Source: Ottelia alismoides (taxonomy: Eukaryota > Streptophyta > Magnoliopsida > Alismatales > Hydrocharitaceae). From it: 64,000 nt of DNA. Below are positions 57,201-60,461 of the stretch, piece by piece. The notes below the pieces were generated by a model that worked only from the letters and a program-made list of their open reading frames with translations, ran no database searches and was not told the DNA's origin. The stretch lies in the NCBI GenBank assembly GCA_037367405.1, contig JAZKJV010010762.1, forward strand, positions 248,001 to 312,000. The letters run 5' to 3'. The position numbers and the translations under genes were made by a program. Position 1 is the first letter of the stretch. Every line of letters starts with the position of its first letter.

Positions 57201-58731
57201 ATCCCCCCATAATGCTTAGCCCCATGTCGATATTGGGTGGAGGTATGAATCTATGATTGATGGGTTTACATTTTCAGACCCCACTGCCTGTGTTTGCCCG
57301 GATGTTGTCATTTCTGGTTTCACTCCTTTGCAGCATGCTGTTGGATGTTGTTCTCTGACCCCAACTTCCAGCGTGCTGCCGTGATGTCCTTCCTCATTAC
57401 TATCAATCAAACATTGTGATAGGGAGAACCCAACAAACTCCACTCAACTTTAAGATGCATTTATTTTAACATCATAACTGACAAGGATGTCCAGGGCTAG
57501 ATATATGAATGAAATCTGAGAGTTCACTGAGGTAAGTTCAGTTTTATGAGAAAAGTGGAAAAATGCATTCTCAAAAGGACTACTACTTCATGTATTCACA
57601 TTTAGAGCAGGGCATGGAAACATTTTGTAGAAACTTTAATTAAAAAAATGTAGCATGCAGGTAAGAACTTTTTCCATATGCATATGTAAGAATATAAAAA
57701 AGGATCCCAGATTTAGTCTACGCCATGTTTTCTGCCTTTTGCTGAGAATAATCTTTTAAAAAATTATATAAACGTTCCATGTCCATAATCGTGTGCTTGT
57801 AGCACAAGGAAAATCTTAAGACAATCACTAGAATGCAAGGCCAAAGATGAAGATTACTATACTTCAATTTGTGAAAGTACAGGTCCCGCTCCTCCAATGC
57901 TGATGGCGACAATCTCCAATCATATGGCACGGCAATGATCGCATTTGCCTCGATGCCAAATTCAATGCACCATTTCAGCCACTCCTTCCAAATTGACGAC
58001 AGCGGACCTGCATATGCACTAAATTAAGAACTATATAGTATTTACATAGCTCACGGGCACATCAAGAACACTGGTAAGGGTAAGCAAGCAATTGAATTCT
58101 GAGCAATTAAAACGTATTAATTATTTCGATTTTGACTTATATGTCAAGAAAAGAGCAAAGATTACCAAAAATAAGAACGAAACTAGTACACAACTATTTA
58201 AGGATTACTATCAACATGCCAAAAAGAACCTTGACGAACATCGTAATAAGCTTCAAACGAACCCACCGGTTATATAGCCAGGATCCAATTCTGTGATGGC
58301 GGAGAGACCACTGTCAGGGCGGGATCTGCATTCGGGGTGATCCGTCTGGTTGTAAGGGTCCAGCATCATGCACTTGAGCCAACAATTCACGGCGGAGAGA
58401 AGCTGCAGGATGATGATGATGATGATTTGCATATGAGATGAATTCCAAATCGATTGGTTCTACGATGATTGTAGCGGAAGAGGAGCATCAGAAAGGGGAT
58501 GATGGATTAAACCTTGGTGGAGTCAAGCCAAACGAGGTCGAGGGGGTTGAAGTCGAGGGGGGAGTAGGGGCAGTCGAGGACGGACCACGCCCTCAGCTGC
58601 GTGGAGGCGAACCCCGGTATGATGATCCCGGAGAGCTTCCCGGAGACGAGGTCGTCCCCTCCTCCGTCGCACGAGGTCCACAGCAGCACCGCCATGACGG
58701 CGATGGTGGTCGTCACCACTACCTTCGCCAT
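8941..58731 (-). CDS. PSAT: Phospholipid:sterol O-acyltransferase, exons 1-6 (3' part beyond left edge)
   Basis: LCAT-family enzyme. In plants PSAT moves an acyl group from phospholipids to sterols, making steryl esters on ER-derived membranes. CDS segments on the minus strand are 58731-58513, 58402-58267, 58007-57863, 38960-38791, 38706-38630 and 9154-8941 (219+136+145+170+77+214 bp; 320 codons plus one base). All introns are GT-AG and every split codon rejoins without a stop. Visible features are a hydrophobic N-terminus, the LCAT-type opening [14 protein letters not shown], the nucleophile motif FAHSLGNN in exon 4 (Ser in a GxSxG-like setting) and APLLGATE in exon 5. Arabidopsis PSAT1 is about 630 residues, so about half is present; the C-terminal Asp/His of the triad should lie further left. 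Introns 3 (18.9 kb) and 5 (29.5 kb) are packed with nested transposons. Family assignment is from remembered PSAT sequence. Confidence 0.9.
9541..10158. repeat. Degenerate ~260-bp tandem duplication
   Basis: Unit 1 (about 9541-9797) and unit 2 (about 9798-10158) align along their length, e.g. cacaaagaagtccaa / tacaaagaagtccaa and atatgtttggctcactc / atatgtttggtgcactc. Unit 2 is longer because of an 85-bp insertion at 9959-10043. Non-coding, inside PSAT intron 5. Confidence 0.7.
9959..10043. mobile_element. 85-bp insertion flanked by imperfect 19-bp repeats
   Basis: Flanked by the 19-base strings at 9940-9958 and 10044-10062, which differ at a few positions. The other unit of the duplication lacks the insert. 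The long flanking repeat suggests target-primed (SINE-like) insertion, but no RNA polymerase III boxes or tail are evident. Confidence 0.4.
10358..10605 (+). repeat. Possible LTR relic with primer-site-like end
   Basis: A TG start is followed by TATA-like tatatatag stretches and an end at ...agca (10593). Next is tggtatctcagc (10594-10605), two bases off the Copia primer site. No second LTR is seen. Downstream 10740-11040 contains diverged repeats of gatcgatcacctt. Confidence 0.35.
10606..11949. other. Intron 5 sequence without recognised gene
   Basis: Contains repeated gatcgatcacctt phrases (about 10740-11030) and repeated gcgctat/catagaatgta phrases (about 11460-11580) just before the Mutator relic; the latter may belong to its terminal region. 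No coding support. Confidence 0.4.
11950..12633 (+). pseudogene. Mutator-like (MULE) transposase relic, N-terminal part
   Basis: An open frame of 154 codons (11950-12414) resembles the N-terminal domain of plant MuDR-type transposases: [12 protein letters not shown], a [13 protein letters not shown] stretch and PIEMVV. Reading decays after 12414. At 12634 it is interrupted by the RTE-1 LINE; the continuation is found 5 kb further on at 17641. Assignment rests on the combined pattern of both halves. Confidence 0.55.
12683..15001 (-). pseudogene. RTE-1 ORF, end of endonuclease and reverse transcriptase
   Basis: 15001-14101 carries the end of the endonuclease ([23 protein letters not shown] with the catalytic His) and the linker. 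The frame is lost at about 14080-14100 by a base deletion plus a TGG-to-TGA change. 14050-12896 is reverse transcriptase with the catalytic FADDIVLI. The C-terminus reads [13 protein letters not shown]-hook-like and typical of plant RTE, after a further frame disruption at about 12895. Confidence 0.85.
15030..16381 (-). pseudogene. RTE-2 reverse transcriptase, truncated
   Basis: 16381-15602 has RT motifs including [25 protein letters not shown] and FADDIVLI. The frame then shifts near 15690 and again near 15400-15450, where a ~45-base stretch is duplicated. 15362-15030 gives the C-terminal [11 protein letters not shown] end. Very similar to RTE-1, so the same family. Confidence 0.82.
16423..16656 (+). 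repeat. Inverted RTE 5' UTR segment of RTE-2
   Basis: Plus-strand match to the RTE-1 5' end (minus strand, about 17625-17460): aactcagccatgaccggtcc through cggatctttt to the start codon atggattt. It contains two near-perfect hairpins (16507-16555 and 16577-16620). The internal junction at about 16380-16420 has a duplicated ttcttataaagaggcatt. Confidence 0.8.
16668..17469 (-). pseudogene. RTE-1 ORF, endonuclease part
   Basis: From ATG 17469. Endonuclease motifs are [29 protein letters not shown] and GGDLNGHVR (GDxN). One frameshift at about 17045 separates 17469-16999 from 16984-16668. The frame runs on as DFVTTYD, then is cut by RTE-2, and resumes at 15001 as [11 protein letters not shown]. 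Confidence 0.82.
17641..17905 (+). pseudogene. MULE transposase relic, continuation after LINE insertion
   Basis: Directly after the second copy of the RTE-1 target duplication the plus strand reads, with frame changes and stops, [16 protein letters not shown] and then [16 protein letters not shown] and [20 protein letters not shown]. This is the DNA-binding-to-catalytic linker typical of MULE transposases (C-W, H-C pattern). Together with 11950-12633 it is one disrupted gene. The rest of the catalytic domain is not found. Confidence 0.6.
19447..19590. repeat. 45-bp minisatellite, about 3 copies
   Basis: Units start at 19447, 19492 and 19537 (agcttccttttata / agttttctcttata / agcttccctttata, each followed by a gacatatttc-like segment). 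A fourth unit begins at about 19582 and stops. Confidence 0.8.
19611..19942. repeat. ~165-bp tandem duplication
   Basis: Two copies, about 19611-19777 and 19778-19942, share gtgaaggtgtgacgaatc and cctaagta(a/g)ggtgtta(g/a)aca. Inside the LTR-like region. Confidence 0.8.
20380..21130 (+). pseudogene. Decayed Copia gag/protease fragment
   Basis: A zinc knuckle is readable at about 20432-20482 ([16 protein letters not shown]2CX4HX4C). Downstream, with many breaks, are a protease-like W..D..TTH stretch (about 20700-20740), a [21 protein letters not shown] segment (about 20830-20880) and an [21 protein letters not shown] segment (about 20945-20995). This is the gag-PR-INT linker order of Copia. 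Highly decayed. Confidence 0.55.
21260..21288. repeat. (TA)n microsatellite
   Basis: About 14 uninterrupted TA units. Confidence 0.95.
21560..22999 (+). pseudogene. L1 ORF1 (nucleic-acid binding)
   Basis: Two CCHC zinc knuckles are readable: [14 protein letters not shown] (21597-21638) and [14 protein letters not shown] (about 21666-21707). They are typical of plant L1 ORF1, the RNA-binding protein of the retrotransposition complex. Downstream open pieces (21835-22431, 22538-22999) probably continue ORF1 but are frameshifted, and I cannot assign domains to them. Confidence 0.65.
23264..24017 (+). pseudogene. L1 ORF2 start, AP endonuclease domain
   Basis: An ATG at 23264 opens [20 protein letters not shown], the standard plant L1 ORF2 start with catalytic Asn. 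Further on are [10 protein letters not shown] (Glu), [15 protein letters not shown] (GDxN, about 23700) and RSDHTLIL (catalytic Asp-His, about 23935). Interrupted by stops at about 23350, 23420, 23695 and 23745. Confidence 0.85.
24018..26084 (+). pseudogene. L1 ORF2, linker and reverse transcriptase
   Basis: The linker helix region carries [19 protein letters not shown] blocks follow: [54 protein letters not shown], the catalytic YADDT (25325-25339), [11 protein letters not shown] and YIGLP. Frameshifts and stops occur at about 24790, 24870, 25512 and 25710. It ends mid-codon context at GDGEPFRF, where Copia-B inserted. Confidence 0.85.
26085..26227 (+). repeat. Copia-B 5' LTR
   Basis: 143 bp, TG...CA, with the tctatataagag promoter motif. 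The primer site TGGTATCAGAGC follows at 26228-26239. Confidence 0.9.
26583..27599 (+). pseudogene. gag: Copia-B gag
   Basis: Starts [20 protein letters not shown] at 26583, with the gag core [17 protein letters not shown] at 27126-27128 stops it (CRS* where relatives have RSQIL). The continuation at 27228-27599 has RGRG repeats, a zinc knuckle [14 protein letters not shown] and an Ala/Ser-rich linker. The frame is lost between 27129 and 27228. Confidence 0.82.
27603..28726 (+). pseudogene. pol: Copia-B pol, protease and integrase part
   Basis: The protease active site reads DSDAT (27612-27626) instead of DSGAT, losing the conserved Gly. Integrase has the zinc region ([10 protein letters not shown] ... 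[10 protein letters not shown]), the first core Asp (FHVDIWGP), a frameshift at about 28235-28265, the second Asp (MDNDLKF) and Glu (VAERKH). It stops at LSPRA, where Copia-C is inserted. Confidence 0.82.
28727..28874 (+). repeat. Copia-C 5' LTR
   Basis: TGTTAACGC ... CCCAACA with a cctatataagag promoter motif. The primer site TGGTATCAGAGC is at 28875-28886. The leader 28960-29340 is strikingly GC-rich, with many diverged ctgcgc/gcgcctgtgctg repeats. Confidence 0.9.
29499..30395 (+). pseudogene. gag: Copia-C gag
   Basis: Starts [20 protein letters not shown] at 29499. The core is [14 protein letters not shown], with [20 protein letters not shown] and a basic RGRG region before the zinc knuckle [14 protein letters not shown]. 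It is intact to about 30390, where a frameshift separates it from protease; relatives read gag-pol as one frame. Confidence 0.87.
30396..32004 (+). pseudogene. pol: Copia-C pol, protease and integrase
   Basis: Protease [14 protein letters not shown] is intact (30515 onward). Integrase has the zinc region ([12 protein letters not shown] ... [10 protein letters not shown]) and core Asp (FHIDIWGP), Asp (VRSDNALE) and, after a one-base loss at about 31340, Glu (IAERKH). A Pro-rich spacer and a TAG at 32002-32004 end this open piece; pol continues in the same frame at 32005. Confidence 0.87.
32005..33693 (+). pseudogene. pol: Copia-C pol, reverse transcriptase and RNase H
   Basis: [35 protein letters not shown] and catalytic [11 protein letters not shown]. 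RNase [21 protein letters not shown] and [13 protein letters not shown], ending [11 protein letters not shown]. No stop occurs in about 560 codons. Separated from integrase only by the TAG at 32002-32004. Confidence 0.9.
33701..33848 (+). repeat. Copia-C 3' LTR
   Basis: 148 bp after the polypurine run gagggggag; four differences from the 5' copy. Confidence 0.9.
33849..35977 (+). pseudogene. pol: Copia-B pol, reverse transcriptase and RNase H part
   Basis: Continues after Copia-C with [14 protein letters not shown], then a Pro-rich linker, the RT start ([14 protein letters not shown]), the catalytic YVDD (about 35008-35019) and RNase H ([16 protein letters not shown]), ending at [11 protein letters not shown]. 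Breaks: a TG-repeat expansion at 33859-33873, a frameshift at about 34975, shifts at 35160-35245, and a TGG-to-TAG stop at 35594. Confidence 0.82.
35985..36129 (+). repeat. Copia-B 3' LTR
   Basis: 145 bp, preceded by the polypurine run gagggggag and followed by the target duplication GTTTT. Confidence 0.9.
36130..36660 (+). pseudogene. L1 ORF2 C-terminal zf-RVT domain
   Basis: Resumes directly after Copia-B as [16 protein letters not shown], so the joined frame reads [13 protein letters not shown] once the 5-bp duplication is removed. It continues as [31 protein letters not shown] and the zinc-binding [18 protein letters not shown] of plant L1 elements. A stop at 36226 and one frameshift near 36440 are present. 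Confidence 0.85.
36669..37833. mobile_element. 1165-bp hAT-like non-autonomous element in the L1
   Basis: Flanking 8-bp strings CTATCAAA (36661-36668) and CTCTCAAA (37834-37841) fit an 8-bp target duplication with one change. Terminal inverted repeats are CATAGAAGGCCGTATCG on the left and CATGGAAGGCCGTATCG read from the right. Both ends are crowded with cgatatatcg-type motifs. There is no transposase frame. It interrupts the L1 ORF2 C-terminus. The hAT assignment is from the 8-bp duplication and the CA start. Confidence 0.75.
36974..37128. mobile_element. 155-bp GC-rich insert inside the hAT-like element
   Basis: Flanked by the 9-bp direct repeat ACAATGGTT (36965-36973 and 37129-37137). It is very GC-rich, with the hairpin gggggcactgccccc, in a strongly AT-rich host. 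A 9-bp duplication fits a Mutator-type MITE, but the GC-rich hairpin is also seen in plant LTRs. Origin undecided. Confidence 0.5.
37842..38118 (+). pseudogene. L1 ORF2 end and 3' UTR with A-tail
   Basis: After the hAT-like insertion the frame gives [20 protein letters not shown] and [14 protein letters not shown], the final conserved block of plant L1 ORF2. A short 3' UTR and an A-rich tail at 38111-38120 follow. Confidence 0.78.
38630..38706 (-). CDS. PSAT: PSAT exon 5
   Basis: 77 bp encoding [17 protein letters not shown] and FGLPIAE, the conserved block that follows the nucleophile region in PSAT proteins. The acceptor is ctgtag|gt and the donor is gag|gttttc, giving phase 0. The next exon is 29.5 kb downstream. 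Confidence 0.88.
38791..38960 (-). CDS. PSAT: PSAT exon 4 (catalytic serine)
   Basis: 170 bp encoding [21 protein letters not shown], then [17 protein letters not shown] and IHAYFAVG. The Ser in AHSLG sits in the lipase/LCAT nucleophile elbow and is the expected acyl-enzyme residue. The acceptor is ttgcag|a and the donor is g|gtaag. It lies between the two giant introns as an island with exon 5, only 84 bp away. Confidence 0.9.
39640..40210 (+). pseudogene. Second L1 relic, zf-RVT region
   Basis: With breaks, the plus strand reads [37 protein letters not shown] and [16 protein letters not shown], the C-terminal zinc-binding region of plant L1 ORF2. No 5' part, tail or target duplication was seen. 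It leads into the tandem array. Confidence 0.65.
40209..40733. repeat. L1-derived tandem array, left part
   Basis: Units are marked by tggactcca-like starts at 40209, 40408 and 40584 (spacing 199 and 176). Each contains a gaattccattaggaccaatga-like, a catatgggccatatggttgg-like and a tagaatcctt-like segment. The array resumes at 48421-48510 and 53648-53960 after insertions, with further starts at 48468 and 53767. Confidence 0.7.
40734..41097 (+). repeat. Left terminal direct repeat of LTR-like element
   Basis: Starts TGATGCAGCG; the promoter-like motif cctatataaagggg lies near 41001. Confidence 0.55.
41212..41422 (+). repeat. Copia-D 5' LTR with internal tandem repeat
   Basis: Contains about three to four copies of a ~21-bp unit (acccttcgggttccgtaac-like) at 41245-41325, then tctatataagag. 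The terminal CA has become TA. The primer site TGGTATCAAAGC follows at 41423-41434. Confidence 0.88.
41812..42595 (+). pseudogene. gag: Copia-D gag relic
   Basis: Beginning near the atggtgcattc at 41814, the frame gives a gag-like [34 protein letters not shown] and [12 protein letters not shown] with several stops. An Arg/Gly-rich RGRG region follows at 42484-42590. The zinc knuckle is not clearly readable. Confidence 0.65.
42895..46359 (+). pseudogene. pol: Copia-D pol relic
   Basis: Protease-like IDSDASPHL at about 42900, integrase zinc region ([11 protein letters not shown] ... [10 protein letters not shown]), Asp (CDVXGPY), TDNALEF and Glu (IAERKL). RT has [17 protein letters not shown] and [11 protein letters not shown]. 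RNase H has [10 protein letters not shown] and [13 protein letters not shown], ending [11 protein letters not shown]. At least seven stops or shifts are present, and the MITE sits between RT and RNase H (after DPPFEDA). Confidence 0.8.
45280..45672. mobile_element. 393-bp hAT-type MITE
   Basis: Perfect 8-bp target duplication GAGGATGC (45272-45279, 45673-45680). Termini are CAAGGTTGCAAAAGTCG and, read from the right, CAGTGTTATGAAAGTCG, with many tcgg/actagtcgg motifs near both ends and an AT-rich middle. Removing it and one duplication rejoins the Copia-D frame ([15 protein letters not shown]). Confidence 0.88.
46366..46576 (+). repeat. Copia-D 3' LTR
   Basis: 211 bp, ends ...CCACA before GAATT. 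The TATA motif has changed from tctatataag to tctaaataag. Confidence 0.88.
46582..47934. other. Interior of LTR-like element, no supported gene
   Basis: AT-rich at first, then a strongly C/T-rich tract at 47180-47660 that gives Pro/Ser-rich open frames on plus and Gly-rich ones on minus. These follow from composition and are not credited as genes. Confidence 0.5.
47935..48308 (+). repeat. Right terminal direct repeat of LTR-like element
   Basis: Matches 40734-41097 with substitutions and small indels, including an extra segment near 48065-48090. Its TATA-like motif has decayed (cctataaaggg). Confidence 0.55.
48511..48671 (-). repeat. Copia-E 3' LTR
   Basis: 161 bp; adjoining plus-strand ctcctcctc (48672-48680) is the polypurine tract on the minus strand. 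Confidence 0.9.
49010..51828 (-). pseudogene. pol: Copia-E pol (integrase, RT, RNase H)
   Basis: Pieces in order: integrase zinc region ([10 protein letters not shown], about 51420-51450), core remnants with shifts (51000-51300), [15 protein letters not shown] (50946-50890), a Pro-rich spacer (50540-50640), RT start [19 protein letters not shown] (50080-50020), [11 protein letters not shown] (49640-49605) and RNase [17 protein letters not shown] (49145-49095). It then decays towards the polypurine tract at 48672-48685. Confidence 0.82.
51829..52929 (-). pseudogene. gag: Copia-E gag and protease start
   Basis: ATG at 52929 ([10 protein letters not shown]), core [14 protein letters not shown], then a stop at about 52810. 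[17 protein letters not shown] follows, with a further stop at about 52464. The zinc knuckle is [14 protein letters not shown] (the His position is Tyr, so the knuckle is damaged), and protease [13 protein letters not shown] is at about 51880-51920. Confidence 0.83.
53486..53642 (-). repeat. Copia-E 5' LTR
   Basis: 157 bp. On the minus strand it starts tgtagagatat and has a cctatataagagagcc promoter. The primer site (gctctgatacca on plus, 53474-53485) adjoins it. Confidence 0.9.
53648..53960. repeat. L1-derived tandem array, right part
   Basis: Continues the array of 40209-40733 and 48421-48510. A unit start is at 53767; the phrases catatggttggctca and tagatcatg recur. Confidence 0.65.
53995..55330. 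repeat. ~430-bp direct duplication
   Basis: The block 53995-54420 recurs as 54421-55330, where it is enlarged by the TRIM-like element. Shared phrases include aacccaccact, attgttgaaaaataaa and ttcttctc(a/g)(g/a)tgaatcctata. Non-coding. Could be a decayed LTR pair. Confidence 0.55.
54544..55068 (+). mobile_element. TRIM-like miniature LTR element
   Basis: The first repeat, 54544-54742, starts TGTAGCACTCC and ends TTACA. The primer site TGGTATCAGAGC is at 54745-54756, with a ~170-bp interior and a purine run agtgggggtt at 54900-54909. The second repeat starts TGTAGCGTCCC at 54912 but breaks off at about 55068, missing its last ~50 bases. There is no coding capacity. Size and layout fit TRIM elements. 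Confidence 0.7.
55331..55927. other. Intron 3 sequence without recognised gene
   Basis: AT-rich, purine-rich towards 55800-55920. No coding or element signature seen. Confidence 0.5.
55928..56800 (+). pseudogene. Possible decayed LINE ORF1
   Basis: At about 56065-56145 the frame gives [20 protein letters not shown], a damaged CCHC knuckle (second Cys is Tyr) like L1 ORF1. Later pieces such as [17 protein letters not shown] (56440-56490) and [20 protein letters not shown] are readable but unassigned. At 56930-57060 a ~60-bp segment is repeated in tandem (ttaaatggagattgatc/ttaaatggagattgatt). Confidence 0.4.
57100..57862. other. Intron 3 sequence next to PSAT exon 3
   Basis: No element or additional exon recognised. 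The open frame running from exon 3 into 57718 is intronic beyond the donor at 57862. Confidence 0.5.
57863..58007 (-). CDS. PSAT: PSAT exon 3
   Basis: 145 bp encoding [13 protein letters not shown], then [19 protein letters not shown], the YDWR block typical of LCAT/PSAT proteins. The acceptor is tgcag|gt and the donor is gaa|gtatag. The exon leaves AA, which joins the A at the start of exon 4, 18.9 kb away, to give Lys. That phase match across the giant intron is the best evidence that both belong to one gene. Confidence 0.88.
58267..58402 (-). CDS. PSAT: PSAT exon 2
   Basis: 136 bp, reading [14 protein letters not shown] at its start and ELDPGYIT near its end, with conserved Cys residues of the PSAT N-terminal domain. 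The acceptor is ctgcag|ctt and the donor is g|gtggg. It ends in phase 1; the Gly codon is completed by exon 3. Intron 1 is 110 bp. Confidence 0.88.
58513..58731 (-). CDS. PSAT: PSAT exon 1 (start codon, N-terminal signal/anchor)
   Basis: The 73 codons begin at ATG 58731-58729, the first ATG downstream of the TATA box. The first ~20 residues ([20 protein letters not shown]) are hydrophobic, consistent with a signal peptide or signal anchor for the ER. Residues from about 31 ([19 protein letters not shown]) are the conserved LCAT-family start, and the exon continues to a WLDSTK end. It is clearly GC-rich compared with later exons, the 5' GC gradient common in monocot genes. The donor is aag|gttta and the phase is 0. 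Confidence 0.9.
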
Positions 58732-58862
58732 GGAGGGGAGAGGGAAGGTTAGGAGGTCACTCTGCCACCTCCGCCCTTGTTGTTGCTCGTTTCTTCCACT
58801 GCATCAGACTAATTGGCCACTGCTCCCCTTCCAATTGTAGTCTTTGTGATTGTGAGCCTTCG

Positions 58863-58870
58863 GTTTATAT
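58863..58870 (-). promoter_or_regulatory. PSAT: PSAT TATA box
   Basis: The minus strand reads tatataaa about 130 bp upstream of the PSAT ATG, leaving room for a roughly 100-base 5' UTR. The AT-poor leader with CT-rich stretches runs straight into the start codon. The long-TIR element at 58933-60457 begins only about 65 bp further upstream, so little native promoter lies between. Confidence 0.6.
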
Positions 58871-59466
58871 AGTCTTCCTGTTCCATAAAGGAAACAGCTT
58901 CGTCAAAAATGACGGGTCTAAAAAAATTAGGGTTTTTATCCTTTGTGCCCCCTTCAAGATATTCCAATATCAGTTATGCCCTTCTTTTTTAGGGAATATC
59001 AGTTATACCTCCGACTTTTTACCGTTCTATCACTTGTGACCCTCCGTTAGTTTAACCGTCAAGGAGTTCAACTTAACCATGATTTTTCAAGCATGGTCCA
59101 GTTAAGAAGGGCATAATTATTCAGACTTCTTCTTCATCATCCTCTTCTTCTTCCTTTGTCCGTCCTTCCTTTCTCTTCATAATTTTTCTCTATTACTTAC
59201 ACCTTCATGCATCCATCAAATCGCTAAAACTTATACATTTTTAAGGATATATCACTCATGGCGGATCAAATGGTGAATTTTAATGAATTTTCAAGAATCG
59301 GTCAATCAAAATTTTATCTTAACTAAACAGATGTTGAAAGGTTTTCAGCCACAGCCTCCTCCTCCCCACCCCCCACCCCCATCTGTGCCCTTGCTCCTCC
59401 TCTGTCCATCACCTTCTTCATCACGATCTTGTTTCTCCCCCATCCATCAAGACCTACAAACCTCTC

Positions 59467-60225
59467 ATGCATGGGTTGCGGCTTGGGGGCCATGGTCGTG
59501 GACCTCGCGTCCAAGGTCCTCAAGGGCTCCCGCTCATGGCAGCACTGCTCACCAACGACCCCACATGTCGTCATGACCTGAAGCTCGAGTTCGTCCACTC
59601 CCTCTGCATGCATCATGGCACCGACGACACCTCTTTCCGTGCCGCTTTCCAGTACGAGGACGACGAAGGGAAACTCATAGTTGCACTCAAGAAGGACCCC
59701 GTGCACGTGGGCGGCGAAGGCTTGAAGGAGCACATACGATCCCTCGCGCTTTGCGTACTCCCTTCTACGCAGCTCCTCTACTACGCCTACAGTTGTGTTC
59801 TTGTGTGGGCGTCCACCAACGAGCGCAAGGCGCACGTCTTAGACTTTAGCAGAGAGGGAGGTGCGGGAGGAGGAGCTCGGGGCGGAGGGGGACGTGCGGA
59901 GGCGGCAGGAGGAGCTGGGAACGGAGGGGAGGTGCAGGTGGAGGAACTCGAGGTGGAAGGGGAAGTGCAGGGGTGGCGGGAGGAGCGGGGGGTGAGGAGG
60001 GAGGTGCCGGGGGCAGAGGAGAGGATCGAGGGTGGAGGGGAGGTGCGTGGGCGGAGAGGGAGGTGCTGGGGGAGGAGCTCCGGGCAAGGAGGGAGGTGTG
60101 GGGGCAACGAAAGGAGCTTGGGCAGAAAGGAAGGTGGGGGAGCGGGGGGGAGGAGCTCAGGGCGGAGGGGGGCTATGGTGGGGGAGGGCGGAGGTGCTGG
60201 AGGAGGAGCATTAGGTTGGGGATGA
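59467..60225 (+). CDS. Unidentified ORF inside the long-TIR element
   Basis: 252 codons. The first ~125 look like ordinary protein (FRAAFQYEDDEGKLIVALKK, ALCVLPSTQLLYYAYSCV). The rest is Gly/Arg/Glu-rich and follows from a G-rich repeat tract. A 170-codon frame lies antisense at 59835-59323, so strand choice is unsure. No family recognised. It could be a captured host gene fragment or chance. Confidence 0.25.
   Translation: MHGLRLGGHGRGPRVQGPQGLPLMAALLTNDPTCRHDLKLEFVHSLCMHHGTDDTSFRAAFQYEDDEGKLIVALKKDPVHVGGEGLKEHIRSLALCVLPSTQLLYYAYSCVLVWASTNERKAHVLDFSREGGAGGGARGGGGRAEAAGGAGNGGEVQVEELEVEGEVQGWREERGVRREVPGAEERIEGGGEVRGRRGRCWGRSSGQGGRCGGNERSLGRKEGGGAGGRSSGRRGAMVGEGGGAGGGALGWG
59850..60220 (+). 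repeat. G-rich degenerate minisatellite
   Basis: Diverged repeats of gggaggaggagctc(g)gggc- and gaggtgcgggg-like units with many runs of three or more G on the plus strand, which could form G-quadruplexes. Confidence 0.7.
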
Positions 60226-60461
60226 TGAAGAGAAGGGGGAGGAAGAAAATGGATTTTTCAGCCTATATTTTAAATTTACTTCCCGATGTGTACCCAAAGT
60301 TAATGGATGTTTGTGTTGAGGATAGACAACAACTAGCTGAGGGTCACAAGTGATAGAACGATAAGAAATTAAGGGCACAACTGATATTCTCAAAAAAAGA
60401 TAAGTATAACCATTATTAGAATATCTCGAAGAAGCACAAGTGCACAACTCATAAAAATTCA

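Larger units (their letters stand above)
38961..57862 (-). other. PSAT: PSAT intron 3 (18.9 kb, transposon nest)
   Basis: Bounded by donor GTATAG (57862 side) and acceptor TTGCAG (38961 side). It contains the L1-derived tandem array, an LTR-like element with Copia-D and its hAT MITE, Copia-E, a duplicated block with a TRIM-like element and a decayed LINE ORF1. The stretch 38961-39640 shows no gene or recognisable element. Confidence 0.85.
58933..60457. mobile_element. Mutator-like element with long terminal inverted repeats
   Basis: Left arm 58933-59050 and right arm 60331-60457 are imperfect inverted repeats. Both contain gaatatcagtt(a/g)t(a/g)cc and, matching exactly over 22 bases, the segment 59024-59045. 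Long TIRs of about 120 bp are typical of Mutator-like elements. Outer ends and a 9-bp duplication are not certain. The interior (59250-60240) has no transposase; it has a ~110-codon open stretch and a G-rich tract, so a gene-capturing (Pack-MULE) type is possible. It lies directly upstream of the PSAT promoter. Confidence 0.6.

Noticed and set aside
57718..57862. Extension of the open frame beyond PSAT exon 3
   Set aside because: The GTATAG donor at 57862 gives the phase needed by exon 4, and residues beyond it do not resemble PSAT.
58092..58277. 61-codon open frame on the plus strand
   Set aside because: It lies wholly in PSAT intron 2 and overlaps exon 2 on the opposite strand; Lys/Asn-rich composition and no family match.
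59787..60107. Pro-rich frames on the minus strand
   Set aside because: Complement of the G-rich minisatellite; low complexity.
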